From NCBI GenBank assembly GCA_947311845.1, contig CAMZMU010000059.1, positions 43,098,982-43,162,981 on the forward strand: a stretch of 64,000 nucleotides of DNA, in the 5' to 3' direction. The position numbers and the translations under genes are program-made. Shown in pieces: positions 31,735-43,804 of the stretch (position 1 is its first letter; each line of letters begins with the position of its first letter). The DNA comes from Poa pratensis (lineage: Eukaryota; Streptophyta; Magnoliopsida; Poales; Poaceae). The notes under the pieces were generated by a model. The model was not told the DNA's origin and made no database searches. It worked only from the letters and a program-made list of their open reading frames with translations.

Positions 31735-31899
31735 TGTACTCCTAGAGCATATGAACTCATATTGAAACACATCATATCTCTGGAAATCTCCAAGTGTGTC
31801 TTTCGTTTGTCCCAAAACACCCGGCTCCATGGAACCCCGAGACAAATTGTCATACTCCATCCTGCAGCCCTCATGCAACACTTTTGCACCGTCAGAGGA
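31735..31899. other. Short spacer between Helitron and foldback element
   Basis: No gene or repeat recognised, except CAGAGGA at 31893-31899, which recurs at the far end of the next element. Confidence 0.4.
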
Positions 31900-33576
31900 G
31901 TATTTTTTGCTAAATCTGGCATTTTTTGTGAATTAATGACGTATCTGGCCTCTTTCAACTATTTTCAAATCTGGCCTCTCGGGTCGGCGTCAATCTCAAT
32001 GGAGTCGACATTGTACAGGTCGGCGCCATATTACCGAAGCACCAAACTTTGTTGTTGGGAGCTGGGAAAAATCCGACACGGCATGTCGGCGCCAAGGTTG
32101 TTGGCGCCAAAGTATACTCACTTTTCAATCGTTTGCATCGAACCATGGCTGGTAAACGAGTAATGTATGCATGCATCGATTCATGCACGGTCGGTTCGGT
32201 AAATGAGTAATGCATGCATGCCATGCGTATTAAGTGAGTAGCTTAGCTGATTTTGTCAATGTGAACTCTAGTTTCACGTGCTAGCACCTACAAGCATTCG
32301 ACTACTTTTTTCTTTTCTTTTTGCTAATTAAGGGATTTGGCCGCAAGATTAACTACGATTACTCTATATTTAATTGTCCATTGAGCATTTTGCTCACACA
32401 ATGAGCTGGAGTGTTTTTAGACTTTGCTTTAATTGGCTGATAATTTGATGAATAAACAATTAGTTTTTTACGGTTAGTAGAAAATAATATTAGATTTTTC
32501 TTTTGTGTATGCTTTTGTGATATTACTATTGTAGCGTGACCTTATTTTATCGGTCGTAACATACCGAAATTTCTCGTATTGGGCGTACGGTTGCCTTATG
32601 GGACGTGTGAGTGCTCGCTAGTGTATGTCTCATGGTGGCTGCATTTGACTTGCTAATCATTCATTTTTGACTCGTGTATGTCTCATTTGGGCTTTCTATT
32701 TATGTGTCCCTGATTTCTTAATCGCACTCATTTATCCCCCACGCTCTTAATTTTTGTTCACTTCCCCTACTCTTTTGTTCAAAACCCTTAGAAATGCTCA
32801 CACCGGAGGGTGCCATCGGGTCAATGGTTTGACCGTTAACAGCTAACGTGTGGGTCCGCATATGTGACAGATTTAATCTTTTTAGAAATGAATTTTAGAA
32901 AATAGAAAAGAAGGGTGGGGTAGCAATGGATCATTATAGTATTGAAATAAACTTTCTCTCTGGCCGGTGGGATCTAGAATTTCAAAATATTAATTCGACC
33001 CTGTAGGGCGCCCAACTCTACAAAATAAGGTCACACTCTATCAAAAAAACATACACAAAAGAAGTAACTAAAATATTTTTCTCCTAACCACCAAAGTTTA
33101 ACCAGTGATTCGTTAAATTACCAGCTCATTAAAGCGAAGTACCGAAATTCATGTTCATTCGGCAAGTAAACAAGTGATTGTACTTAATCACGGAGCCAAA
33201 TTATTTAATTAGCTTAGAGATTAAAATACAAGTTGTATACATTTAGGTGGGGCACGTGAAAGTCAGAAGCTAATCAGTCTAGGCATGCGCATGGGCATAT
33301 GCATATATGCATGCATTAGCTTTTGGCTGAATGCAACGAACCGAAAAGAATTAGCACTTCGGCGCCAATAGGGTTGGCGCCGACCTGTCCACGTCGGATT
33401 TTTATGGGTCCTAGCAGCAAACTTCGGTGCTTCGGTAACATGGCGCCGACCTGTACAATGTCGGCTCCATTGGAATTGGCGCCGACCTTAGAGGTCAGAT
33501 TTGAAAATAGTTCTTGGAAGAGGTCAGATACGTCGACATTTGTTCATAAAAAGGCCAGATTCGACAAAAAATACGC
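31900..33576. mobile_element. Long-armed foldback DNA element, ~1.68 kb
   Basis: The outer 230 bp of each end are inverted copies: both carry GTATTTTTT, ACTATTTTCAAATCTG, GACATTGTACAGGTCGGCG and TTACCGAAGCACC. Weaker inverted similarity continues inwards to about 32560 and 33010, for example TCTTTTGTGTATG and GTGACCTTATTTT. CAGAGGA flanks both sides (31893-31899 and 33577-33583) and may be a short or eroded target duplication. There is no transposase ORF. A non-autonomous Mutator or foldback element is the likely class. Confidence 0.72.
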
Positions 33577-34852
33577 CAGAGGATGACCCATCAGGCTCTC
33601 CCTCGATCAGAGCCTGGTTCGGCGAGTTGAAACCAAACATCATACAAAGTTCCTAGATAAGCAGGTGGGCTTGGTAGATTTGCATGTACGGTGTTTGATT
33701 GTTGCGGCGCGCTGCATGACGCGTGAGATAGCCATTTAGTTGTCAGGAAATCTTGCATGTCTCCTGTTATGTGTTGCCTGCATGCAAAGATGCATCTGAG
33801 AAAATGGCCGATTCTGGTCTTTCTTCGGGATCAGGCCCAAGAGTGCTTTAAGATTCGTGCTATGTAACTTTTCGTGGCTCGTAGATAACCAAACAACGCG
33901 TCGAGTAAATGATTTTTGTTTTGCACCGGTCTACCAACTTTACCAACTTTGAGACGAGTTCACCTACTTTGCTACACAAGCGAAACACGCCCCATGTCTC
34001 CATCCTAATGGTGATCTTGCCAATTAATGCCTAGTTGTTCTGGCATATCTAGATCTAAGAGCTGAATCCTAGGTATTCCCCTTCATGTATACATGTCTTA
34101 ATCTACATCTTTTTATAAAATAAAATTTCACTAACTTTTATTATATTAATGATTTTGCTATCTCAACATTCAACGTATCCACATCGTACATCCTCTTAAC
34201 AACATCATGATAACAAACTAGGTTTTAAGTGATCTTGCGTCAGTTCGTTCTCAACATGCAAGGTATCCGCATCATCATGATAGCAGACTAGGTTTGAACG
34301 ATCCTGCTTCCATTCATTCTCTTTTAGAAACATCGTCATGCTCACAAGCATTGTAATTGTTGTGTCTCCAAACATAAAGGATCTAGTGGGGGCAGAGACA
34401 TATAAGGAGGCCCTTCCATTTGCCTTAGGGGGAGGATCGGAAGGTTAGTGCTGAAATACTTTCTTCATATCGGCACAAGATCTGTTCTACACTGCACATG
34501 CTGTCTCAAATCATTCTCTTTGTGTGCTTGTTCAAGTGGAGAGATATTTCAGTGCTCATGTTGGAGATGATGTTGATCACATAACCTATGTTGACATTAT
34601 GGTAATTATTCAGTAACCACGACCTTAACGTTATGCTACAGTGAGTTTCAGCTATTATTTGAAAATCTATGAAAATGCACATGCTTAAAGTTCCAGACAT
34701 AGAATTAATAGAAATCTATCTTTTATTGGGATGAATAAATTGTAGAGAAAAGGCCAAGGTCTTACAACCAATACGTTAACACCATCAGCGAAGAAAAGAG
34801 AAAACAAAGTCAAACTCAGCAACCAAGAACTACCCTGAAAAATGTATGACTA
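33577..34852. other. Intergenic stretch without recognised gene
   Basis: AT-rich sequence with only short ORFs. A weak internal repeat (TAACAAACTAGGTTTNAN, GATCNTGC) is visible at 34200-34310. I see no coding signal. Confidence 0.4.
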
Positions 34853-35154
34853 CGACCCTAATCTAATGGAATTGTGAGACGACCCATGCTGGTCATGTTC
34901 CTACGAATTGCTTCCTCTCTAATTTCTTGGTGAGCTGCTTCAAGGGCTTAAAGAGCTTATCGAAAATGTGACTGTTCACTAGTGCAGAATCTTACATTAG
35001 ACTCGACCCTAATCTAATGGAATTGTGAGACGACCCATGCTGGTCCTGTTCCTACGAATTGCTTCCTCTCTAATTTCTTGGTGAGCTGCTGCATGGGCTT
35101 AAAGAGCTTGTCGAAAATGTGACTGTTCACTAGTGCAGAATCTTACATTAGACT
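34853..35154 (+). repeat. 151-bp tandem duplication
   Basis: Copies 34853-35003 and 35004-35154 both start CGACCCTAATCTAATGG and end CTTACATTAGACT. They differ at only a few positions (for example CATGTTCC against CCTGTTCC), so the duplication is fairly recent. No ORF is involved. Confidence 0.9.
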
Positions 35155-35942
35155 CGGCTCTAGAGCCTCCACTGAGCCAGTTCCTGAAGCCGGTTGTAAT
35201 CCGCGCACCCCGCAGAAGGCTAGAAATATGGACCATCTCCAACACAGAGACAACCAATTTACGCGTCCCGTGGTAAATTTTTACTAATCAGGGACGTATG
35301 TAATCTCTGGCTGTCGCAAAACGCGGGGGTCCGACTTTCCCTCCGGTCGTATATCTATCCGATGAAAACAGCAAAAAGAGAAGTGATACACATGGCTCTT
35401 TTTTGTCGATTTGTAATTCTCCTCAATACCACTATGCACATGAGACAAACAATGGTCAGGATTCATGTCACATGTATGCAAACCACTATGCTAATTACAA
35501 ATTACTATACACGATTATGCATGACATCAGTGAGACGCCAGCCTGTTGCATGGATCTCTTGGCAGCAAATCCACACTCTATTATAAAGAGAGGTGCCAGT
35601 TCTGGCTCACGGCGTAAGCATGGTCACTTATTTATACATGAATTCAACGATGGTACAAGTGGAGCTTATAGTTTGTCAATAAACCTAATGATTCTGTTGT
35701 GTGGGTAATATTGAGAAAATGTGAAGAGAAATTAAAGATGTGCATTATATTTAAATTAATAAACAAAATTCCACGATGTTGTACAATAAATAAGCGACCA
35801 AAACAACTCATACTTCAAAAATAAAATAAGGATATATTTTGTGTAACTTCCCACAAGAACTGTTTATGAACTTCGAACTAAATGCTACCCGGTAAATTCC
35901 CAATCCAAGAGGGTGTGTACGGAAAAGATTGCTCTACAAACA
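35155..35942. other. Intergenic stretch without recognised gene
   Basis: Short ORFs in both directions without domains. It lies at the 3' side of the F-box pseudogene and may contain its former 3' UTR. Confidence 0.4.
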
Positions 35943-37353
35943 TTACCATGGAAGAGTAATCTTTCGGGGAGATGCTGCCCAGGTCTTCGAGCTTCGAGCT
36001 ATTGAGATGATAGGCCAATCCCCTTTGAATGATTCATTCAGGAAGATAACTTCTTTGTAAGGATGGAATCCAAGGATTGAGATACTTCCACTGTACTGAT
36101 TTCCAACTCTATGTCCAGTGTCAAGAGTATTCTCATTGTCCGAGGTCGATTCAAATTCTTCTTCTTCTAATTCTTCTTTCATATCGATGAAAGAAGAAGA
36201 ATGCTTTAAATTGTAGTTTATATCTTTTATGACCCAACGTCCTTGAACTTGTGCATCATATCTTCCACGTGACAACATATGATCCAGGTTGTTATCATGC
36301 TTTAGCACCCACTCGGTCTCACCGTGCCATTCGTTAAGGATTCAAACTCGAAGCCGACGATGAGAATCAAACGATGCGAAATAAACCCCATTCTTTGACC
36401 TTCCAAGACGAAACTCTTGATCGCGCGTACCAACATCTACAGGCGGGTGAATTGCCTGATACGTGCCGTTTGATAAGGATATCCTGACGAAAATAGAATC
36501 ATTGACAATAAAACCGATATCAATAAATTAACCACATAATTGGTCAGGTTACACAAAAATCAGAGAGCATGAAAATGGTACTAGTTCAATCATACCTCAT
36601 GACAAATTGGTCGAACACGTAAAGATCTACACGCCAGTAGGCAGAGAGTTGCGGTACCACCAACGACCGCTTTCGAGCTGCTGCAGATGAGCTACCGTCC
36701 CTATGGCATCTCCTCGCCGAGCAAATGACCTCTCCTCCCAACCACCTGTTGTCGAAGAGAAGACGTGCATGATGAACGGCGACGGAGGCCATTCTTGTTG
36801 CACTTCAAACCCAGTGGTGCGCCACGGAATCGACGGGATTCTCAGCACCTCGTAGTGCGGCGAGACGGCAGGGTCAAACGCTGCATAGCAGCGATCACCG
36901 GTGGCGGCATCAGACCAAGGGCATCCATGTTCGAGCCTAGGAGGCGGCAGCGGCAATGGCCCCCAGCGTCGCGTGGCCGGGTTGACCACGTAGGAGGCCG
37001 ACGCCGCGCGAAGCAGAACGAGGCTGTTGCCGTGGTCCACGACGATGCTGGTTTTGTAGTCCGTGGTGCCGTGGTGGGCACGTAGCGGAGGTTGCCGCTG
37101 ACCGCGGTGTCCGTGCCTCGTCTGAGGGGACGGGAGAAGAACTCTGAGATGTGGAGGTCGAAGAAGTTGATGAAGAAGCCGGCCAGCGAGGGCGGGAAGA
37201 GGTCGAGCAGACGGCGACGATGGCGGCGTGCCAGGCCTTGCTGACGCAGCGAGCCGCCGCGAGGCCGTGCGGCGGGAGGCGGCGGAGCACGGCCACGAGC
37301 ACGTCCTCTGGTAGCCGCTGCGTCAGATCTTTCGACTCCATGCTGTCAGGCAT
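35943..37353 (-). pseudogene. F-box protein gene with F-box-associated C-terminal region, inactivated
   Basis: Exon 1 (36596-37353) starts MPDSMESKDLTQRLPEDV and includes the F-box core LPEDVLVAVLRRLPPHGLAA and CVSKAWHAAI. Exon 2 (35943-36483) joins in phase across a GT-AG intron and encodes the grass-specific F-box-associated part (SLSNGTYQAIHPPVDVG, ILNEWHGETEWVLKHDNN). Lesions seen: a frame change right after WHAAI, a second before HGTTDYKTSI, and a TGA at 36342-36344 where relatives normally have Trp before ILNE. Intact relatives are SCF ubiquitin-ligase adaptors that recruit unknown substrates through the C-terminal region. Three independent lesions make it a pseudogene. Confidence 0.8.
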
Positions 37354-37739
37354 ACCTTTGGCTGATCTGCTCTCAGATTGGCTTCGGCCTTCCTTTGGCT
37401 GATCTGCTCGAAAAACATTAGCGAGGACAAAGATTCAGGACTCTGTCGACCAACTTGATCTCTTATGTGGTGTGGAGAAATTCTCACCGGAGTTGGGATG
37501 GGAGGAGGTGCTCCAGCCCGACGAGTCGCCGGGGATGCAGCAGGGTGGTAACCTCCGGATGTCACTAATCGATGGAAACAAGAACTAAGCTCTGTCACTG
37601 CATTTCTTTTTTCTCAAACACGTGGCAAAAAAGGTATTTGTATGGTAATTTATGCAACTTTTGTAATTAAATTTTTCAGTAACATAATATGCTTTGCTTT
37701 TATATCATGTTACAATGCAAATTTACAATTATTTATTAA
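37354..37739. other. 5' flank of the F-box pseudogene
   Basis: This would contain the promoter of the minus-strand F-box gene. No strong TATA box was identified, and no ORF has recognisable content. Confidence 0.35.
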
Positions 37740-37767
37740 AAGGCTAATGCTTCCATAGACCCCAAGC
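37740..37767 (+). repeat. Left inverted terminus of the 19.9-kb block
   Basis: Begins AAGGCTAATGCTTCCATAG and is matched in inverse at 57618-57646. It is followed by repeated CTCGGCT/GAGCCGA words up to about 37860. Confidence 0.7.
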
Positions 37768-37868
37768 TCACAATCGCATAACTGTACCAGCTCGACTTGA
37801 GCCGACCGACTCGGCTCATACCGAGCCAACAATTCAGCTCGGCTAGAACCGAGCCTGCTGCGGTAACC

Positions 37869-37975
37869 AACCCCAGTTTTAAAAACCGGACCGGACCGGA
37901 CCACCGGTTCAACCGAAAAAACCGGAACCAGAGACTCTGCTGGTTCTGTAAGCACACTGGTCCGACCGGTTAAGT
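37869..37975. repeat. ACCGG-rich repeat, related to 51788-51888
   Basis: Contains AAAACCGGACCGG, ACCACCGGTTCAACCG and GGTCCGACCGGTTAA. A related stretch with AAAAACCGGAC, CGGTCCGACCGGT and ACCGGTCCGGTTTTTT lies at about 51788-51888, on the other side of the Gypsy element. Both are partly palindromic. Confidence 0.5.
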
Positions 37976-38010
37976 AGTCTGTGTCCTAAAAAGTTATTCA
38001 ATGGCGCGCG

Positions 38011-38078
38011 CGCGGGGTTCGAACCTCACACCTGAGCCTGCGCGAAAGGATCGAAGGCACGTCCTAACCACTAGAGCT
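38011..38078 (-). other. tRNA-like module (pol III A and B box words), left
   Basis: The minus strand has an A-box-like CTCTAGTGGTTAGGAC (38062-38076) and, about 40 bp later, the B-box-like GAGGTTCGAACCCC (38013-38026). The spacing fits a tRNA-derived SINE head. Cloverleaf folding was not established, so a functional tRNA is not claimed. Confidence 0.5.
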
Positions 38079-38229
38079 CCGATTGCGTTGTGTACAATGT
38101 GAAGACGGTTTATTATTGTAATGTTATCAACAGGCTAGCAGAAAAAAAGTGTACTTGTACGTTGTACTTAACAGCTTTGCTGGTTGTTTTACAAACTTAC
38201 ATGGCCAGCGCTAAGTCTAGTAGCTTTGC

Positions 38230-38725
38230 TGACGAGGGGTATCCTCACCAAATCCCATGGTTAAAGACCTAGAGTTGAGATTATGTGAAGAGAACGTGGT
38301 AGTGTTGGTAGTTTCGTCGGCTGACAAGCAGAGGCAAAGATTTATCCAGGTTCAGGCCTCTCGGGCGGAGGTAAAGACCCTACTTCATGCTTGTCTGTTA
38401 TTGATCATGGAGATTATGAGGTTACAAGGTGGCTCCGGCGAGATGACGATCTCGCTAGAGCTTTGGTGGTTCGAGTATGGCTTGTCACTAGATCGGCACC
38501 CCTCTCAGCCTTTAAATAGGCTGGGTCTCGGGAGGTCTTAACCGACCTAGTTTACACATATGGAAAGTTCTAAACCGATTATGCCTATGTCTAATCTTGG
38601 AGGGTACTCCACCTTCTTGGGCCTCTTGTCTTTGGGCTTCGAATAGGCTCTTCGATATTGGGGCTCAGTCGTCACGTGCACCAGGTACCCTCACGGTAGG
38701 GTACCCGAGATGTATACCCATGTCA
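38230..38725 (-). repeat. 3' LTR of the Gypsy element
   Basis: 496 bp with TG...CA ends, preceded by TTTGC. A TATA-like CTATTTAAAGG (minus strand) lies at about 38511-38521. Confidence 0.9.
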
Positions 38726-39299
38726 GTAGCCCCCGAGTACTTGTCTGACTCGAAGAATCGAGCATGTACTTTTCGTAAGTGCACGTCATATGCTTTGTAT
38801 TTTCAATTGGAATTCCTGTATGAATAGCGCATGTTGGCTATGTCAAGTATCTCATCGACTGTGGTTTTTGCTTATGATCAAGGGATAATAGCTTAGCAGG
38901 CCCAGTACACTCGACGGATCGGGACTGGTTAACTACACATTCGGGTAAAACCTTACTAGCTTTCAATCAAACTCGAGTCCCCGGACTCGAATCTGGAACA
39001 AACTGGTCAGATTCGACTAGGCCGCGGAGGTTTTACTGAGTCGATCTGCAGTACAGATTTGAATTTTACCCAACGCGTCCATCGGGATTTTTCATCATTT
39101 CTGCTGACATGGAAAGTATAAGGATTGACGTTGCTGAAACGGTCCTCAGCCCAGCTCGAAAGTTCGGCGGGTCTTACCTTTGCACCATGCGTACATCATC
39201 CGACGAATTTGCGACGGACACAACTCGGGAATGTTTCGAGTATGATTTTGTTTTTGAGCTGAGTCGATTCTTTTGTCGACTGACTTTTTGACGTTATTC

Positions 39300-39560
39300 T
39301 ATCGGGTGTGCGACAGCGCTCCCGATGGGAGTAGCCCCCGAGATTGTGCTTTATTGCTTTGCAATGGAGGATAATCTCAAATCCTTTATCATTTGATATG
39401 TTAGTCGAAAAAAAATTGTGCCGTAAATCTATCGGGTGCACGACAGTGCTCCCGATGGGAGTAGCCCCCGAGATTATGTTGTATTACTTGTAATGGAGGA
39501 TAATCTCAAAATCATTCTCTTTAGCATCTCCAGTCGAATAAATTTTGATATGCTCCCGAT
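39300..39560 (+). repeat. ~128-bp duplication before the antisense gene
   Basis: ATCGGGTGYRCGACAGYGCT followed by CCCGATGGGAGTAGCCCCCG and AATGGAGGATAATCTCAAA occurs at about 39301-39380 and 39430-39510. A third partial CTCCCGATGGGAGTA is at 39553. It lies in the probable promoter side of the antisense gene. Confidence 0.75.
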
Positions 39561-40084
39561 GGGAGTAATATGCGTCAGTCGAAGGAACGGTCGAGTTACC
39601 AATTTTATCGACATTGATATTGCACATCCAAACCAAACAGGGCAGTCGAGTGACCAATATGCGTTTGAGATGACGTCAGGGATGACGTTCTTTGGCGACT
39701 GCGCTGCCTGACACGCGTGGCGTGCGTTATGCTGTGATGGATGGGACGTGACACATAGGTGAGCCCATTTGTGCAGAGCTGACCGAACAACGGTGCAGTT
39801 TGGACTTGATTTGACCCCTCGGGCCCACTTTTTCCAGAGAGGTGATTATGGCTCCTCTTTTTACGTGCGTAGTGGGCGGAGTGGCCGGCGACGGTTTCCC
39901 TCCGTGTTTGCCACGTGTACGGTGCGTAGCGCACGGTTAAGATCTGAATGGCTGTGATTGCCTTTGTTTCGAGGTAAATAGGGGAAACAGCGTTGGCATT
40001 ATTTTTTACTAGCCAGTTGCCCTGCGCTCCTTCTTCATTGTTCTCGCGCCCGAGCTTTTACTGCTCTCCTTAGCCACCACCGCC

Positions 40085-42827
40085 ATGGCGCCAAAGAGGA
40101 AAGCCTCCGCCACCACCGCGTCCGCGACCGACGCGGCCGCCGTGAAGGGGAAGAAAGCTGCGGCTGGCGCATCTGCGGCCACCGCCGACCTCAAGAAGAG
40201 CGACGGTGACTGGGCGAAGTCAACAATCAAGGCAGCCCACCTCGAGAAGTTCCGCGAGGATGGATTGCTGCCGCCGGCGGACCAGCTGACCGTCCGCGCG
40301 CCATCGAAAGAGGTACTCCCCGAGCCTCGCGCAAACGAGCGCGTATGTTTTGCGGAGTTTTTGCCTAGGGGTCTATCCTTTCCCCTCCACGATTTCGTTC
40401 GTGGTTTGTTGTACGCCTATGGGGTGCAGATCCATGATCTCACCCCGAACGGCATTATGCACATAGCCTGTTTTATGGTGTTGTGCGAGTGCTTCCTGGG
40501 AGTTGCTCCCAGCTGGGCACTCTGGAAGTCTATCTTCATGGTTCGGCCCAACAACCGAGGCAGCCGAACCTATCCAGTCGGAGGCCTGCAGATCCAAGTA
40601 CGCAGCGACACCCGATACTTTGCCCTGAAGCCAGTCGACTCGGCGCAAGGGTGGAGGAAAAGGTGGTTTTACGTGCTCGTCGACCAGGAAGGAGTCCCAG
40701 CATTCTCGACTGCTGGAATAGCCGCTAGGACGAAGGCCTGGGACCATGAGCTTTCGACTGAAGAAGTGGCGGAAGCAGCGCCTCTGCTGGAGACGATTGG
40801 AGGGCTGCTGAACAGCGTCACGGGTGTGCATTTGATTGCCACCTTCGTGAAGATGCGGGTATGGCCGCTCCGCGCTCGCGCCCACCCAATGTGGGAGTAT
40901 GAGGTGCGCTCGACGCCACCCGAATGAGCAAGGAGGAGCTGTCGAAGAGCGAGCTGGTGTCGCACGTGCGTTCATCACCAGCACGAAGTCCAGCGAGCCC
41001 TGCAACGTCGACTGCCCCGTCGATCCTTATAGGGCTGAAAAGCCTTTGCCAGAGGTTAGTGAACCCATCGAGTGTATGATCTCCTTTTATTATTTTGTTA
41101 TGCATCTTTGTGACTTTCGACTACTATATGTTGTATGCAGGGCCACTCGACTGCCTCAACCCTTCCTCCTCTTCCCGAAAATGGTCCAACCCATGAAACA
41201 GAGGTGACAGTGGAAGCGAAGGGAGGAGATGAATTGCCTCTACCTTCGGCTACCACATCCCCGACAGAAGAGGTCGAAGAGGAAGGGGCTGGAGAAGCAC
41301 AGGACAAGGAGCGTGCCACGACGGATGACGTGAGCGAGGTTCCTACTCGCAAGCGCCGTCGGGCGGCCCAAATTGTGTCTTCCTCTATGAGCTCACCCGC
41401 AAAGGAGGAGGAGCTGAGGGATGATGGAGACTCGGGTGCGTCTCCTAAGACCACATCTGCTCCTTTGGACGTGAGTCCTTTGAGTTCGGCTCCTCCTCCC
41501 AAGTCGGGTGAGGAGCTTCAGTTTGGAGGCCCAATGTTTGACGACCTCGACAGTGAGGAGGAAGAAGAGCACATGTATGCGTCTGAACATTTTGTACTTT
41601 AAGTTTCTGCATGTTGATAGTCTTGCTTATGTTGTATTTCCTCTATTGCCTGCAGTGCTGAGACTGTGCGACCTCCAACTCCCCCAACCGAGAGAGCTTC
41701 GACTCCCCAGCCTGAAGCTTCTCCCGTTGCGGCTGAGGTTGTGAAAACAGCAAGCACGGCCACTACAATTGAGGCCGCCAAGATTGCGAGTGTGCCGACT
41801 TCGCAAGTTGGGACTTCTGCTGCCAAGCATGCACCTTGGGTTGAACACGTAAGTGTCGTTCTGTCGAGTCCTCAAATTTGGACTGTTTGCATATAGCTTA
41901 TGCTGGTTCCATGTGCATGCAGCCTTTCTACCTCAACCTGGTGGAAGCAGGCAAGGCATTTGTCCAGGTTGAACAAGAGAGGGACGACCTGCGCGCTGCC
42001 ATGGAGCAACTCAGCCGTAAGTGTGTTTGACTTCTGGAGGTGAAGTTATTTTGCTCTGTCTTTGCTTTGTCGATTGTGAATAACATCTGGCTATCTATCT
42101 CAGGAGACAAGGCATCGGCTGAGTCCCGGGTGAAAGATCTAGAGGATGCCCTCGCCAAGCAGCGCGATGAGTCGAAGAAGGCTTTGGATGATGCCAAGAA
42201 CTCCGCTGCATTGCGCGAGAAAGAATATGCTGAGCGCTTGGCTAGTCTCACCCGAGACGTAGGCGGTGAGTCGAATTCGCCACTTTATGTCAACTTCTTT
42301 TGCCTCTGAATGTTGTTTAAGAGTTTTGTTTCTTCTGATTTATGAAGGAGCTGTTGGCGCACCTGCACCTGTAGACCAGCGAGTGGCAGTTTGTCCCTTG
42401 AGCGTGCTATTGGCGATCTGGACGTCGTCTCCACCCAAGCCAAGGATGCACTCGCCAAGTCTACAAGCACACTCGGTGCCGTATTCAAGGGCGTATTCCC
42501 TCTGGCCAACCTCCGTCGACTGTGGATGGATTTGCCGACATCCTAGGCCCAGGAACTTCGACTATGGCGAGTTTTGCGCGCACTTTGACGGTACGCGGCT
42601 CAGAGTCCACCCTCAAGCTCCTTTTAGGTCATGGGATAGAGGGTGACTTCGAGGCCGCTCTATCTGAATTCCCTCGCAAGCCAGGCGGGAAGCTGGTGTC
42701 CCTAAAGCATGTGAACGAGCCAGCTGCGAAGTTGGCTGAAATTTTTATGAACACCATGGAACGCCGGGCAGCAGAGGTCGCCGCCCGTCCGAGTAGGGCT
42801 AGGTCAGAGTCGATGTCCGAGAAGTAG
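40085..42827 (+). pseudogene. Antisense intron-containing gene of the Gypsy element ('putative gypsy type transposon' domain)
   Basis: It reads opposite to gag-pol. Exon 1 (40085-41055) starts MAPKRKASATTASATDAA, a basic Lys/Ala-rich head. The conserved domain follows, with CFAEFLPRGLSFPLHDFV, YGVQIHDLTPNGIMHIACF and EGVPAFS. Further exons with GT-AG borders are 41141-41574, 41656-41848, 41923-42016, 42104-42265 and 42348-42827; they carry acidic and coiled-coil segments (SAESRVKDLEDALAKQRDE). This resembles the Transposase_28/'putative gypsy type transposon' family of grass genomes. Its role is unknown. Frame changes after STPPE (40920), near 40970 and in the last exon mean that this copy is damaged. 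Confidence 0.72.
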
Positions 42828-42989
42828 GACAGCCGCGCCTTTTATGTCTTGTAATTAAACTTATTACCATGCGAGTATGCATGTGCCTTTGCTACCTTTG
42901 TATGAATTTAAGTTCCTCTGTTATGCTACTGCCTGTAAGGCTTTTCGCCTAAGCTTTGTGATGAGTTTCTCATGAAACTTTTATGATGT

Positions 42990-43788
42990 TTGGAACAGAA
43001 ACAGCCAGCCGCCACGTCATCCAGCTCGTCGCGGCATCGTGCTCCTACTCGATCCCGAGCTCAGGTGGCAAACGATGCCGCAATAATGCGTTATATGAAG
43101 GCTCGAGTTGCAAAACTGGAGCAAGAGCTGGAGAGTACCCGCAATGAGTTGGATAGGATGAGGGCTAGGCCTGCTCTACCCACTCAGCGAGAGGAGTATG
43201 TGCTTGGCGAAATGGAGATCGTGAACAGACAACTCGAGTGTAAGCATGACTGCTCTTATCTCAAGAAGTCGTACTGTCCTTTTTGTTTACCCAACTTGTG
43301 TTGTTGCAGGTTTTGTTCCAGACTTCCAGGCGGAACAGTTGGACAATGCGACTGATGAACCCACGACTGGTCGTCAGCACTTTCGCTTGGATAGGCACCG
43401 AGCACGCATACTCGCGACTCTGCAGGATCGAGTGTGGCGGAGCACTATGCTGCTCGAATTATGCAGGTCGGCCTTCAGTCGTATCAACCAGATTCTTTTT
43501 CCGACAGGGCCGCAACCTCAAGGCATCCACGCATTGCTCGGGCTTTTCCGAAGTGCTGGGGCCATCCGAGGCTTTATCACCCAGAAGCTTGTGGATGGGG
43601 CCAACGCAACGATGGCGTACCTCCGAAGCCAGCGTCCGAATTTACAGCTACGTCCACCTGTGCCTGGATCGTCCTTGTCCCAATCGCATTTGGACGATAC
43701 AGTCGAACATGCGAGGGTATTGGTTGAGTGTTATAACGCTCAACTTATGGGCCCCGTTCTCCCAGTCAAGGATGAACCAGAAGATTAG
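42990..43788 (+). CDS. Second antisense ORF of the Gypsy element (coiled-coil), two exons
   Basis: Exons 42990-43239 and 43310-43788 join in phase across a GT-AG intron. The product begins QKQPAATSSSSSRHRAP and contains a coiled coil (VAKLEQELESTRNELDRMR). It ends with a helical domain (LLELCRSAFSRINQILFP, GAIRGFITQKLVDGAN) and the acidic stop VKDEPED. It may be the 3' part of the same antisense transcription unit, since an acceptor-like ACAG lies just before it. No known domain; it travels with Tat-type elements. The frame is intact. Confidence 0.5.
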
Positions 43789-43804
43789 GTATTTATGTAT
43801 AGGG

